From positions 1-64,000 of the forward strand of contig JBCBCN010000001.1 in NCBI GenBank assembly GCA_038530555.1: 64,000 nucleotides of DNA. The letters are read 5' to 3'. Source of the DNA: HKCCE3408 sp038530555 (GTDB lineage Bacteria; Pseudomonadota; Alphaproteobacteria; Rhodobacterales; Rhodobacteraceae). The notes beneath the pieces are model-generated. The model worked only from the letters and a program-made list of their open reading frames with translations, searched no databases and was not told where the DNA came from. The stretch's first letter is position 1; each line of letters opens with the position of its first letter. Shown here piece by piece: positions 27,499-36,126 of this stretch. Made by a program: the position numbers and the translations under genes.

Positions 27499-28857
27499 AT
27501 GTCTGATCTGAAATGCAAAATCGCGGTGATCGGTGCGGGTCCGGGGGGCTATGTCTGCGCCATCCGCGCCGCGCAATTGGGCCTGGACGTGATTGTGGTG
27601 GATGCGGGCGCGGCGGGCGGGACATGCCTGAATGTCGGCTGCATCCCCTCTAAAGCACTGATCCACGCCGCCGATGAATTTCACAAGATCGCCCATGTAA
27701 GCGCGGGGCAGCTTGGCATAACTGCGGCCGCGCCGGGCTTGGATTTGGCGAAGACGATGGCCTGGAAAGACGGGATCGTGTCTCGGCTTACGGGCGGTGT
27801 TGAAGGCCTGCTCAAGCGGGCGGGGGCGCGGTTTGTCCGGGGTCGTGCGCGTCTGTTGGATGGCCAATGCTTGGAGGTCGCGACCCAGACCGGGCCGCAG
27901 GTGATCCGGGCCGAGGCCATCGTACTGGCCACGGGTGCGGCGCCGGTCGAGCTGCCCGGTTTGCCCTTTGGCGGCGATATCCTCACTTCGACTGGCGCCC
28001 TGGCGCTCAGCGAGGTGCCGGGGCGCTTGGCCGTGATCGGCGCGGGCTATATCGGCCTAGAGCTTGGTACGGCGTTTGCCAAGCTCGGCTCCGAGGTGAC
28101 GGTGATCGAGGCGGGGGAGCGTGCCTTGGCGCAATATGATGCGGGCCTGGTCCGCCCGGTTTTGAAGCGTCTGGAAGCCCTTGGGGTGGGGCTTCTGACC
28201 AGCACCAAGGCGACCGGGTATGCGGATGGTCAAGTGCAAACCGAGGCGGGCGATATCGCGGCTGATAAGGTTCTGGTGACGGTCGGACGGCGTCCGCTTC
28301 TTCAGGGGCTAGGGCTTGAGGCGCTCTCGCCCGAGATGGCGGGCGCGTATCTCAAGATCAATGAGATCTGCCAGACATCCCTGCCGGGGCTTTATGCGAT
28401 CGGGGATATCACTGGTGAGCCAATGCTCGCCCATCGCGCCATGGCCCAGGGCGAGATGGTGGCCGAGCATCTCGCGGGCCACAAGGTAGCCTGGGACAAG
28501 TGTGCCATCCCGGCGGTCTGTTTCACTGACCCCGAACTCGTGAGCTGCGGTGCGGCGCCGGGTGAGATCGAGGCCAGCGCGGTGGCCGAGTTTCCCTTTG
28601 CCGCCAATGGCCGGGCTCTGACGCTTGAGCGGGACGACGGTCTCATTCAGGTGGTCTACCGCGAGGCCGACCACGTGATCCTCGGCCTTCACGGCGTCGG
28701 CGCGGGCATCGCGGAGCTCTCGGCCAGCTTTGCCCTGGCGATCGAAATGGGTGCGCGGCTGGAGGATGTCGCGGCGACGATCCATGCCCATCCAACGCAG
28801 TCAGAGGGCTTGGCCGAGGCCTGTATGAAGGCCTTGGACCGGGCTGTTCATATATAA
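27499..28857 (+). CDS. lpdV: Dihydrolipoamide dehydrogenase (E3) of the BCKDH complex
   Basis: The 452-aa flavoprotein reoxidises the E2 lipoamide. The FAD motif GAGPGGYVCAIRAAQLG and redox-active disulfide GGTCLNVGCIP (Cys near 43 and 48) are seen. The NAD motif GAGYIGLELG and the C-terminal HAHPTQSEG active-site His-Glu pair complete the set. It starts directly after the E2 stop. It is the dedicated E3 (LpdV type) because it lies in the operon. Confidence 0.94.
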   Translation: MSDLKCKIAVIGAGPGGYVCAIRAAQLGLDVIVVDAGAAGGTCLNVGCIPSKALIHAADEFHKIAHVSAGQLGITAAAPGLDLAKTMAWKDGIVSRLTGGVEGLLKRAGARFVRGRARLLDGQCLEVATQTGPQVIRAEAIVLATGAAPVELPGLPFGGDILTSTGALALSEVPGRLAVIGAGYIGLELGTAFAKLGSEVTVIEAGERALAQYDAGLVRPVLKRLEALGVGLLTSTKATGYADGQVQTEAGDIAADKVLVTVGRRPLLQGLGLEALSPEMAGAYLKINEICQTSLPGLYAIGDITGEPMLAHRAMAQGEMVAEHLAGHKVAWDKCAIPAVCFTDPELVSCGAAPGEIEASAVAEFPFAANGRALTLERDDGLIQVVYREADHVILGLHGVGAGIAELSASFALAIEMGARLEDVAATIHAHPTQSEGLAEACMKALDRAVHI

Positions 28858-28877
28858 GAATGCTTATATAAGAACTC

Positions 28878-29555
28878 TCATTCCGCCGCGCGGGCCTCGG
28901 CCGCTGTGCCGTATTGCGGCAGGTCTGCGGCGGTCTTGCCATGGGCAGCCATCAGCGTGTCGCGCACATAGGCGATATGGGCCGTCTCTTCGATAATCTC
29001 GGCGAGGTACTGCGCCGCCATCAGGTCTTTGCCCACACCGATCGTGCCGTGGTTGGCCAGCACCGCGGCGCGGATCTTGGTGTCCTGAAAGACCGGGCTG
29101 ATCTCGACCTCGGTCTGCGGCCCGCCCATGGCAGATAGTGGGATCAGCGGCATCCGGCCAATTTTTTCAATGGTTTGCACCGTCAGGCACGGGATCTCGA
29201 TCCCCGCGCTGGCATAGCCCGTCGCCCAGGGCGAATGGCAATGCACGATGGCGTTGATGTCCGGACGGATCCGGTAGAGATCGAGATGAAAGTCGAGATC
29301 CTTTGAGGGCTTGAGCGGCAGCTTGGAGGGCAGGATCGTGCCGCTGAGCTGGACCACCTGCACGTTTTCCGGCGTCATTTCTGCAAAGCCAATGCCCGAC
29401 GGCTTGATGACGATGGCATCCCCCGCATCGAGCCGCACCGACAAGTTGCCGCCCGCATTGGTCTGCAGCCCGCGTTCAAAACAGCGGCGCGCGGTGGCGA
29501 TCAGGGCTTGGGTTTTGCCGGCGAGATCGGGAAAACGGTCGGTCAGATCAAGCAT
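28878..29555 (-). CDS. Class II aldolase (L-fuculose-phosphate aldolase-like), 225 aa
   Basis: The zinc and catalytic motifs of the family are seen: AGGNLSVRL near the N-terminus, a VHCHSPWATGYA HxH site near residue 100, and a third His in LANHGTIGVG near 165. The substrate is not known; family members cleave sugar-phosphates at DHAP or lactaldehyde. Its ATG lies inside the end of the Tm-1-like gene (8-nt overlap). It is the last gene of the importer operon read from 35232 leftwards. Confidence 0.86.
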   Translation of the reverse strand: MLDLTDRFPDLAGKTQALIATARRCFERGLQTNAGGNLSVRLDAGDAIVIKPSGIGFAEMTPENVQVVQLSGTILPSKLPLKPSKDLDFHLDLYRIRPDINAIVHCHSPWATGYASAGIEIPCLTVQTIEKIGRMPLIPLSAMGGPQTEVEISPVFQDTKIRAAVLANHGTIGVGKDLMAAQYLAEIIEETAHIAYVRDTLMAAHGKTAADLPQYGTAAEARAAE

Positions 29556-30693
29556 CTTGGTGCACTCCGGCGTCTAAGGTCTCAGTCATCGCGTCGACAG
29601 CGGCGAGCGCGGTTTCCGGCGCATTGATGTGGTGGGGCAGGCGGGTGACGGTGTAGCTCTCAGCCGCACCTTCCAGGGTCGAAGCCGCGATCTGGCGCAG
29701 GCTTTCATCCTCGATCATCCCGCCCGGGCGGTCCTCGTTCGAAAAGCCGCCCATCGGGATCAAAACACGGCAGGGCGCGCGAGAGGTGTTCAGAAAGGCC
29801 GCCAGGGCCAGAGATTGCTCGGCCATCTCAGATTTGGTCAATTTGACATGGGTGAAATGGCCGGAATGGCGGTAATGCGGGCGCGCCAAATGGGCCGGGT
29901 TGATCGTGTCGATACTGCCCAGCCCGAGGAAGTTGAGCGCGCCCGGAAGCACAACGCGCGGGATATCTGCGCCACTGGTGAAGCGGCCCGGCATCGGGGC
30001 ATGGGCTCCGGCGAGGCGCATCCGGCCGAGCTCATGCACATTAAGGTCAATCAGGCCAATGGCCCGGCCTTCACGAATGAACTGGCTCAGCGCAGCGCCC
30101 CCGAAGCCGTTGGCGTGAAACACCGTCGCCTCGAACCCGCGCGCATCGAGCGCTTCGGCGATTTGTGCCCCGGCGGCGCCAGTCGCGCCGAGCGTCGTCA
30201 TCGCGATCGCGGGACGGTTCGACGGCATGATTTTGGGCGCTTTGACCAAAGCTGCGGCCATCGCGGCGGAATTGGCGAGGACCTGGGCGAGCATGGCGTT
30301 GATGCCCTCGATGTCGCAGAGCGTCGGGACCAAAGTGATCGAGCTGTCGGCGAGTGCTGCGCGCGGATCGAAGGCCATCGTGGTGATGAGCATCTTGGGG
30401 TAGCTCGCGGGCAGGCCTTTGAGGGCGCCAAGGGCGATTTCTCCGCCCGTGCCTCCACCGATGCCGATGGCGATTTGGAAGTCGTCGATTTGCGCCGCAA
30501 TCTCGGTCGCCGCCGCTGCGCCGCGCTGCTCGATCCGAGCGAGCTTGTCCTCGGCGCTGAGCGCGTTGCCCGCGCATTTGAGCGAGATATCTAAGACCTT
30601 GACGCTGAGGCCCGCCAGTTCCAGCGCATGAACCAGGGCCCCGATCGCGGCGCCCTTGGTCTCAACGGTGCCGATGACGAGCGCGCGGGCCAT
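29548..30693 (-). CDS. Tm-1-like ATP-binding (UPF0261) protein
   Basis: The 381-aa protein has the two-domain layout of the UPF0261/Tm-1 family: an N-terminal Rossmann-like half (VIGTVETKGAAIGALVHALELAG, GIGGGTGGEIALGALKGLP) and a C-terminal half with the ISPRVVLPGALNFLGLG-like region. The plant Tm-1 protein binds tomato mosaic virus helicase, but the bacterial function is unproven. Bacterial members often sit in carbohydrate or acid-catabolism clusters, as here between ABC permeases and an aldolase. It may be an ATP-using sugar-metabolism enzyme; that is inference. Confidence 0.85.
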   Translation of the reverse strand: MARALVIGTVETKGAAIGALVHALELAGLSVKVLDISLKCAGNALSAEDKLARIEQRGAAAATEIAAQIDDFQIAIGIGGGTGGEIALGALKGLPASYPKMLITTMAFDPRAALADSSITLVPTLCDIEGINAMLAQVLANSAAMAAALVKAPKIMPSNRPAIAMTTLGATGAAGAQIAEALDARGFEATVFHANGFGGAALSQFIREGRAIGLIDLNVHELGRMRLAGAHAPMPGRFTSGADIPRVVLPGALNFLGLGSIDTINPAHLARPHYRHSGHFTHVKLTKSEMAEQSLALAAFLNTSRAPCRVLIPMGGFSNEDRPGGMIEDESLRQIAASTLEGAAESYTVTRLPHHINAPETALAAVDAMTETLDAGVHQDA

Positions 30694-30696
30694 AAC

Positions 30697-31635
30697 CTAT
30701 CCCTTCACCGCACCGGCTGTCATGCCGGTGATGATCTGGCGCGAGGCGAAAAGCGTGAACAGGATCGGAGGGATGGCCAATAGCATTCCGGTGGCGAAGA
30801 TCGTGCCTAAGCCCTGGAATTCATTGGCGTTGTTCACGATCAGGATCGGCACGGTCATGGTATCCCGGTCGGCCAGGGCCGAGGCCAGCAGGTACTCGTT
30901 CCAAGCGATGCGGAAGGTGAAGATCGACGCCGCCGCCAGGCCCGGTTTGATCAACGGCAGAACCACCAGGAAGAACACCTGGAACGGTCCGGCGCCATCG
31001 ACGCGCGCGGCCTCTTCAAGTGATTGGGGCACCTGCACGATGAAGCTCTGCAGGATCCAAACCACGAAGGGCAGGTTCATCGCCACGTAGATCAGGATGA
31101 TGCCAGAATGCGTGCCCGCCAGGCAGACATCGCCGCGCCCGCCGAAAGTGTCCCGGATCCAGCCGCCGACCATCGTGGCGTTGTCGATGCAGAACGCGTT
31201 GTTCCAAAGGCCGAAGACAGGCACCAGCAGGACGGCGGGCGGCACCATGCGCACGGCGAGCGTGCTGAGCGACAGACTGCCCGAGCCCATGAACCTAAAG
31301 CGCACGAGGGCATAGGCGCACATGCAGCCGAAGATCAGCGTCAGCGCGGTTGAGATCAACGCGATGATGATCGAGTTGATGAAAGCCCCGCCAAAGCGGA
31401 TCTGGCAAAAGCGAAGATGCTCGGGCTCGTACCAGAGGATATCGCAGAGCGCGGTCTCGTAGTTCTGGATCGTCGGCATGAAGATCAGCCCGCCCGCGCC
31501 CGACGTGATGTCCACATCGAGCTTAAGCGAATTGGCCAGCAGAAGGACGACCGGCCCGACTGACATGAAGATCAGGATCGCGATCAGGACATAGAAGGCC
31601 GGGTTCTGGCGCTCATGGGCGTCTGCGGACATCAA
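30697..31635 (-). CDS. Carbohydrate ABC transporter permease (MalG type)
   Basis: The 312-aa protein shows about six membrane helices and the MalG-type EAA loop EEAARVDGAGPFQVFFLVVLPLIKPGLAAA near residue 200, which docks the ATPase. A 4-nt overlap with the upstream permease gene suggests coupled translation. A sizeable periplasmic loop follows TM1. Substrate specificity cannot be read from the sequence. Confidence 0.9.
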   Translation of the reverse strand: MMSADAHERQNPAFYVLIAILIFMSVGPVVLLLANSLKLDVDITSGAGGLIFMPTIQNYETALCDILWYEPEHLRFCQIRFGGAFINSIIIALISTALTLIFGCMCAYALVRFRFMGSGSLSLSTLAVRMVPPAVLLVPVFGLWNNAFCIDNATMVGGWIRDTFGGRGDVCLAGTHSGIILIYVAMNLPFVVWILQSFIVQVPQSLEEAARVDGAGPFQVFFLVVLPLIKPGLAAASIFTFRIAWNEYLLASALADRDTMTVPILIVNNANEFQGLGTIFATGMLLAIPPILFTLFASRQIITGMTAGAVKG

Positions 31636-32543
31636 CCTTCCTCCTCTGCGGCAAAGCGCAGGCGTCGCGATCGCGCCTCCTGCCAGCGTGTGAAGGCAAA
31701 CATGCCCAGGGTCAGGACCATTAGAAGCATCAGGAGGTAATTCGACATCGCCGCCGCCTCACCCAGCTCACGGAATTCCCGCGCGGTCCGAGCGATCCGC
31801 AGGGCCAGGATTTCGGTCGAAAGGCCAGGGCCGCCACCGGTCAGAACCAGGATCACTTCGAGAACCTTGAAGGCATCGATCAGGCGCAGAAGCATCGTAA
31901 CGATCAGGACCGGCGCCATGAGAGGCAGCTTGATATGGATGATCTGCTGCCAACCCGTGGCGCCATCGATGCGCGCAGCCTCAAGCGCCGAGCGGGGCAG
32001 GGATTGCAGCGCGGCCAGCGACAGGATGAAAATGAACGGCGTCCACTGCCAGATATCGGCGATGATCACCGAAAGAAGCGGATTTTGCCCCAACCAGTCC
32101 ACCTTGGGCAGGCCGACGGCTTCGAAAAAGCGGTTAAACGTGCCGTAGCTCTGGTGGAACATGTAGCGCCAGACGAGACCGACCACGACCGGCGCGATCA
32201 TCATCGGCAAGATGAACATGGTGCGCAGCACGGACATGCCGCGGATATTTCGGTCGAGCAGCAGTGCGAGGCCGACACCCAGGACCATCTCCACCGTCAC
32301 CACTGTGAAGGCGAAGACCAGCGTGACCCAAAAGCTCTCGTGGAACGCCGGATCGACGAGCAGGCGCGCGTAGTTGGCCAGGCCCACAAACTCGGTCTCG
32401 GAGATGTTCTGGCTCGGGTCCCAATCCCGGAAGCTGCCCCAGACCATGTAGCAGATCGGGTAAAACAGGGCCAAAATCATAACCAACGCCGCAGGCGCGA
32501 CGAAGAGATAGGGTGTGAGGCGGTTGGCGCTGTGCCGGTTCAT
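31632..32543 (-). CDS. Carbohydrate ABC transporter permease (MalF type)
   Basis: The 303-aa protein has six predicted helices, and the ATPase-docking EAA loop LEAARIDGATGWQQIIHIKLPLMAPVLIV lies near residue 195. It pairs with the MalG-type gene (4-nt overlap). It is separated from the solute-binding-protein gene by 220 nt holding a strong hairpin. Confidence 0.9.
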   Translation of the reverse strand: MNRHSANRLTPYLFVAPAALVMILALFYPICYMVWGSFRDWDPSQNISETEFVGLANYARLLVDPAFHESFWVTLVFAFTVVTVEMVLGVGLALLLDRNIRGMSVLRTMFILPMMIAPVVVGLVWRYMFHQSYGTFNRFFEAVGLPKVDWLGQNPLLSVIIADIWQWTPFIFILSLAALQSLPRSALEAARIDGATGWQQIIHIKLPLMAPVLIVTMLLRLIDAFKVLEVILVLTGGGPGLSTEILALRIARTAREFRELGEAAAMSNYLLMLLMVLTLGMFAFTRWQEARSRRLRFAAEEEG

Positions 32544-32710
32544 CGGGCGGACCCTGGTCTGGTGCCCCTCTGCTCAGGCGAGAGAGAGGCCGGAGTTGGT
32601 TTTTTGTGGGCCTTCGGACCCAAGGCTTTGGCGGACCGCGACGTGGCTTTCGTCAAAGGGGTTTCGCCAAAGGCAACCACCAGGCTTGCGCAGGCAGTTT
32701 GGTGGAGCGT

Positions 32711-32740
32711 GGCCCGGGCAAATCACGCTCCGCCCGGGCC
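32711..32740 (-). promoter_or_regulatory. 9-bp GC hairpin between binding-protein and permease genes
   Basis: GGCCCGGGC (32711-32719) and GCCCGGGCC (32732-32740) form a perfect stem with a 12-nt loop. It lies just downstream of the solute-binding-protein stop (32764). Such hairpins commonly stabilise the upstream mRNA so that the binding protein exceeds the permease, as with malE-malF. There is no T run on the minus strand, so full termination is unlikely. Confidence 0.55.
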
Positions 32741-32763
32741 GTTTTCGACGTGTTAATTCAGAG

Positions 32764-34101
32764 CTACTGCCAGATGTAGTAGCCTTCCTCTTCCATCAGC
32801 GCCTGCGTCCGTTCGGCGATGGCGTCGAGCGCCTCTTGCGCGTCCAGACCTTCGGTCAGAACCTGGCTCATGGTCGTACCGATATCAGCGTTGATCCGGC
32901 CCCAGGGCGGGATGATCGGACGCCAGTCGGGATCGGCATCGGCCAAGGCCTCACCAAAGGTTGCCGACCAGGGATAGCGCTCATTGAGCTCGGCGTTCTC
33001 ATAGGTCGAGAAGCGCGACGGGTTGCCACCGGCCATCGCCACCATGAGGTCGCCCTCACGGCTGGTCAGCCACTGCATAAGCAGGAAGGCTGCTTCGGGG
33101 TTGGCGCCATTTCGCGGGATCGCTAGGCCGAAACCACCGGTCTGGCTTGCCGCGCGCTCGCCCACCGGATGGGCGGCCCAGCCGACATTGCCAGCCACGG
33201 TCGAGCGGCTTTCATCCTCAAAGGTCGGGGCGAAAGCGATCGAGTCGAGGAACATCGCTGCTTGGCCTTGCGCGAAGGCGTTAGCCGCCTCCGCAGGACC
33301 GAATGCGGAAGAGCCCTCAGGCCCGCATTCCACGATCTGGCGCAGGGCCTCGGCTGCGGCGACACCGGCCTCATCGTTGATGCGCGGCACCCAATTGTCG
33401 TCGAAGACACGGCCGCCGAGCGGCGCCAAGTGCAGCAAGAATGCGTGGCTCGCCTGGTGGCCAGATGCTGCGCGGGAGGCGACGCCACCCATGCCTGGCT
33501 CAAGCTCGGGGATCAGGCAGGCCAGTTCCAGAAGCTCGTCATAGGTCTCCGGCACTTCGAGCCCGTGCTCTTCAAACACATCCGTGCGGTAGTAGAGCAC
33601 GCTGGTCTCCGAGCCAAAGGGCAGGCCATAAAGCGAGCCGGTCGGACCCGGCAGATAGCCCTTATCGCCGCCTGCAACGCCGATGTTTTGGACATAGCCG
33701 TCGATCAGGTCTTCGGGATCATAGCTCGGATCGGCCAAGCGCGGGTTCATAAAGAACGGCGCAAGATTGAAGATCTGATCGGCAAAGACGTAATCGGCTT
33801 TGGAAAAGACCACATAGGCGATCATGTCATAGGCGCCTTCGTCGAGCGCAAGCTCAAGCGTCTGACGCTCCCGCATGTCGAGATAGGGCAGCATATCCAC
33901 CTCAACCTCGATGCCGGTCTGCGCGGTGAACTCCGGCAGAACTTCCATCACGGCGTTGTAATGCGGGTGGGCGGGGAAATTCACGATCAACGTGGTGCCC
34001 TCGTACTCCGCATAGGGGTTGCCCGCATGCCCATCGGCCCAGGCTGCGCCGCTCAGCGCCACCCCGGCCACAAGCGTGGTCGTTTGCAGTAATTTCAGCA
34101 T
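32764..34101 (-). CDS. Extracellular solute-binding protein of the sugar ABC importer
   Basis: The 445-aa protein begins with a signal peptide (LLQTTTLVAGVALSGAAWADG, cleavage near residue 22). The mature part has the family 1 solute-binding layout (TLIVNFPAHPHYNAVMEVLPEFTAQTGIEVEV; GFGLAIPRNGANPEAAFLLMQWL). The paralogues bind mono- or oligosaccharides, glycosides or polyols; the ligand here is not known. It is the first gene after the ATPase in the operon and faces the two permeases. Confidence 0.9.
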   Translation of the reverse strand: MLKLLQTTTLVAGVALSGAAWADGHAGNPYAEYEGTTLIVNFPAHPHYNAVMEVLPEFTAQTGIEVEVDMLPYLDMRERQTLELALDEGAYDMIAYVVFSKADYVFADQIFNLAPFFMNPRLADPSYDPEDLIDGYVQNIGVAGGDKGYLPGPTGSLYGLPFGSETSVLYYRTDVFEEHGLEVPETYDELLELACLIPELEPGMGGVASRAASGHQASHAFLLHLAPLGGRVFDDNWVPRINDEAGVAAAEALRQIVECGPEGSSAFGPAEAANAFAQGQAAMFLDSIAFAPTFEDESRSTVAGNVGWAAHPVGERAASQTGGFGLAIPRNGANPEAAFLLMQWLTSREGDLMVAMAGGNPSRFSTYENAELNERYPWSATFGEALADADPDWRPIIPPWGRINADIGTTMSQVLTEGLDAQEALDAIAERTQALMEEEGYYIWQ

Positions 34102-34134
34102 ACCTTTACCTCCCAGTTGCTGAATGCTCGGCGT

Positions 34135-35232
34135 CTAAAGCGCCATCTCGGTCGTAGGGTCGAACAGATGCAGCCCCTCGGGCCGCGTTCGAAAGCGTAG
34201 GGTTTCGCCCAACGCAATGGGTGTTTCGGACTTGATCTCAACGGTGACCTTTGCCGGATCCGTGCCCTCAGTTTCGCAGATCAGCACGGATTGAGCGCCG
34301 ACATATTCTGACACGACGACGCGCAGATCGAGCGCCGCGTCGCTGGTGGCGTCGGCGTCGAAATCCAGATCCGATGGGCGAACGCCGAGCGTAGCCTTGT
34401 CGATGGCGCGAGATTTGGCGCGGTGGCCTAGATCCTTCGGCAAACGCAGCTTGAACCCACCGCCTTGGGCGAAAACCTCGCCGTTTTCTTCTAGAAGATC
34501 GGCATCGAGGAAATTCATCGGCGGCGCGCCCAAGAAACCCGCCACGAACTTGTTGATCGGCCGCTTAAAAAGCTCGGACGGCGTGCCCTGCTGTTGGATA
34601 TGCCCGCCATGCATCACCACGATCCGGTCAGCCAACGTCATGGCTTCGATCTGATCATGGGTCACGTAGACCATGTTTTTCTTCACGTTCTGGCGCATCA
34701 ACGCGAGTTCGGCCCGCATCTGGCCGCGCAGCTTGGCGTCCAGGTTCGACAGTGGCTCATCGAATAGGAACGTGCCCGCGTCACGGCAAAGCGCCCGGCC
34801 CATCGCCACGCGCTGACGCTGACCACCGGACAACTCGCCCGGCTTGCGGTCGAGAAACGGGGCGAGGCCCAGCATCTCGGCAACTTCCTTGACCTTCTTG
34901 TCGATCTCGTCCTGAGGCCGTTTCTGCAAGCGCAGGGAGAACGACATGTTCCGCGCAACATTCATGTGCGGGTAAAGCGCGTAATCCTGAAACACCATGG
35001 CGATGTCGCGGTCTTTTGGGTCGAGGTTTGAGATGGCGCGGTCGCCCATGTAGATCTCACCGGCGGACACGCTTTCTAGTCCGGCGAGCATGCGCAAGGT
35101 TGTCGACTTCCCGCAGCCAGACGGGCCGACAAGTACGGTAAATTCGTGCTCTTCCATGGCCAGATCGATACCATGCAGCACCTCGACGGCGCCGTAGCGC
35201 TTTACCAAACTGTCGAGGCGGATTTCCGGCAT
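34135..35232 (-). CDS. Sugar ABC transporter ATPase (UgpC/MalK type)
   Basis: Starting at MPEIRLDSL (35232) the protein is 365 aa; a longer frame at 35361 runs into the regulatory region. It has Walker A GPSGCGKS, signature LSGGQRQR, Walker B FLFDEPLSNLDA, and a C-terminal TOBE regulatory domain. The upstream region has two candidate GntR operators. It is the first gene of the leftward operon ATPase-binding protein-permease-permease-Tm-1-like-aldolase. Confidence 0.93.
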   Translation of the reverse strand: MPEIRLDSLVKRYGAVEVLHGIDLAMEEHEFTVLVGPSGCGKSTTLRMLAGLESVSAGEIYMGDRAISNLDPKDRDIAMVFQDYALYPHMNVARNMSFSLRLQKRPQDEIDKKVKEVAEMLGLAPFLDRKPGELSGGQRQRVAMGRALCRDAGTFLFDEPLSNLDAKLRGQMRAELALMRQNVKKNMVYVTHDQIEAMTLADRIVVMHGGHIQQQGTPSELFKRPINKFVAGFLGAPPMNFLDADLLEENGEVFAQGGGFKLRLPKDLGHRAKSRAIDKATLGVRPSDLDFDADATSDAALDLRVVVSEYVGAQSVLICETEGTDPAKVTVEIKSETPIALGETLRFRTRPEGLHLFDPTTEMAL

Positions 35233-35262
35233 CGATTCCCTCTCCCTTTCGTCCCAACTGTC

Positions 35263-35272
35263 TTGTATGCAA
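35263..35272. promoter_or_regulatory. Candidate GntR operator, copy 1
   Basis: TTGTATGCAA lies 31 nt upstream of the ATPase start, in the divergent gap with the GntR gene. It differs by one base from the palindrome TTGTATACAA found upstream of the MBL gene at 36093-36102. Confidence 0.55.
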
Positions 35273-35298
35273 AAACTAAAGTAAATATCCAAAATTGC

Positions 35299-35332
35299 TT
35301 TTTTCGACCTGGGCGCGTATACGTCGAAAAAA
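35299..35332. promoter_or_regulatory. Long inverted repeat in the divergent GntR promoter
   Basis: Perfect 10-bp arms TTTTTTCGAC (35299-35308) and GTCGAAAAAA (35323-35332) flank a 14-nt centre that contains GCGTATACG. The element lies 15 nt upstream of the GntR start. It could be a second operator for the autoregulated divergent promoters. Confidence 0.5.
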
Positions 35333-35346
35333 CCAACGAGGCTCCG

Positions 35347-36036
35347 ATGTCTGTTTCGCACCCGCTCACCGCCCCGCCCAGTTTAGACCGCAAAACGGTT
35401 GCGCCACGGGGTGGTATGGTGCCGCAGATTGAAAAAACCCTGATGGATGACATTGCTGCGGGTGTCCTGCAGCCGGGTGAGAGGTTGGACGAGGCCAAAC
35501 TTAGCGCGCGCTTTGGGGTATCGCGCACGCCTGTGCGCGAGGCGCTGACCCTATTGGTTGGGCAAGGAATTCTGGTGCCCGGCGAAAAGCGCGGTGTGCG
35601 GGTGGCTCAATATACGCGCGAAGAATTAGCACAAGTCTTTGAGGCTATGCATGAAATCGAGGCCGCCTGCGCGCGCGTAGCCGCGCAACGCCTTACGTTG
35701 TTGAGCCGTGCTGAGATTGAGGCGGCACAGCAAGACTGTGTCGCGGCGGCGGCAACCGGCGACCGGCAGGCCTATATGCGGGCCAATGAAGCGTTTCATG
35801 CCGCCATCTATCGCGCGACGGGCAATCCCTACATGGCCGAGATCGCGGCGGACTTTCGGCGCCGCACGGGGCCGTTTCGGGCCAAGAAATTTGCTGCGCA
35901 GGAAGACCTGATCGCCTCGGCGGAAAGCCACACATCATTGATCGAAGGAATCTTCTCGGAAGATTCCAGCGCCGCGTCCGATGGGATGCGCGCGCATATG
36001 ACCGCAAGCTTTCTCCAAACGCTTGCGGCAAACTGA
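35347..36036 (+). CDS. GntR family transcriptional regulator (FadR/FCD type)
   Basis: Starting at MSVSHPLTAPP (35347) the protein is 229 aa. The winged HTH (VPQIEKTLMDDIAAGVLQPGERLDEAKLSARFGVSRTPVREALTLLVGQGIL) is followed by an FCD domain (FEAMHEIEAACARVAAQRLT... with conserved His and Asp residues such as NEAFHAAIY). The FCD group usually senses organic acids, sugar acids or lactones. It stands between the importer operon (leftward) and the catabolic operon (rightward). TTGTATRCAA-type palindromes precede both arms. Confidence 0.9.
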   Translation: MSVSHPLTAPPSLDRKTVAPRGGMVPQIEKTLMDDIAAGVLQPGERLDEAKLSARFGVSRTPVREALTLLVGQGILVPGEKRGVRVAQYTREELAQVFEAMHEIEAACARVAAQRLTLLSRAEIEAAQQDCVAAAATGDRQAYMRANEAFHAAIYRATGNPYMAEIAADFRRRTGPFRAKKFAAQEDLIASAESHTSLIEGIFSEDSSAASDGMRAHMTASFLQTLAAN

Positions 36037-36090
36037 TCAAACTGATGCATCGCGGGCGAAAACCGCTTGCAACCGTGCGCAATTGAGCGC

Positions 36091-36104
36091 TTTTGTATAC
36101 AAAA
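36091..36104. promoter_or_regulatory. Candidate GntR operator, copy 2 (perfect palindrome)
   Basis: TTTTGTATACAAAA is a perfect 14-bp palindrome, 22 nt upstream of the MBL-fold gene start and 54 nt after the GntR stop. The core TTGTATACAA matches copy 1 at 35263-35272 in 9 of 10 bases. GTATAC cores are typical for FadR-subfamily GntR regulators. Confidence 0.6.
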
Positions 36105-36126
36105 CTGACTCGCCTGGGAGGAGCGC

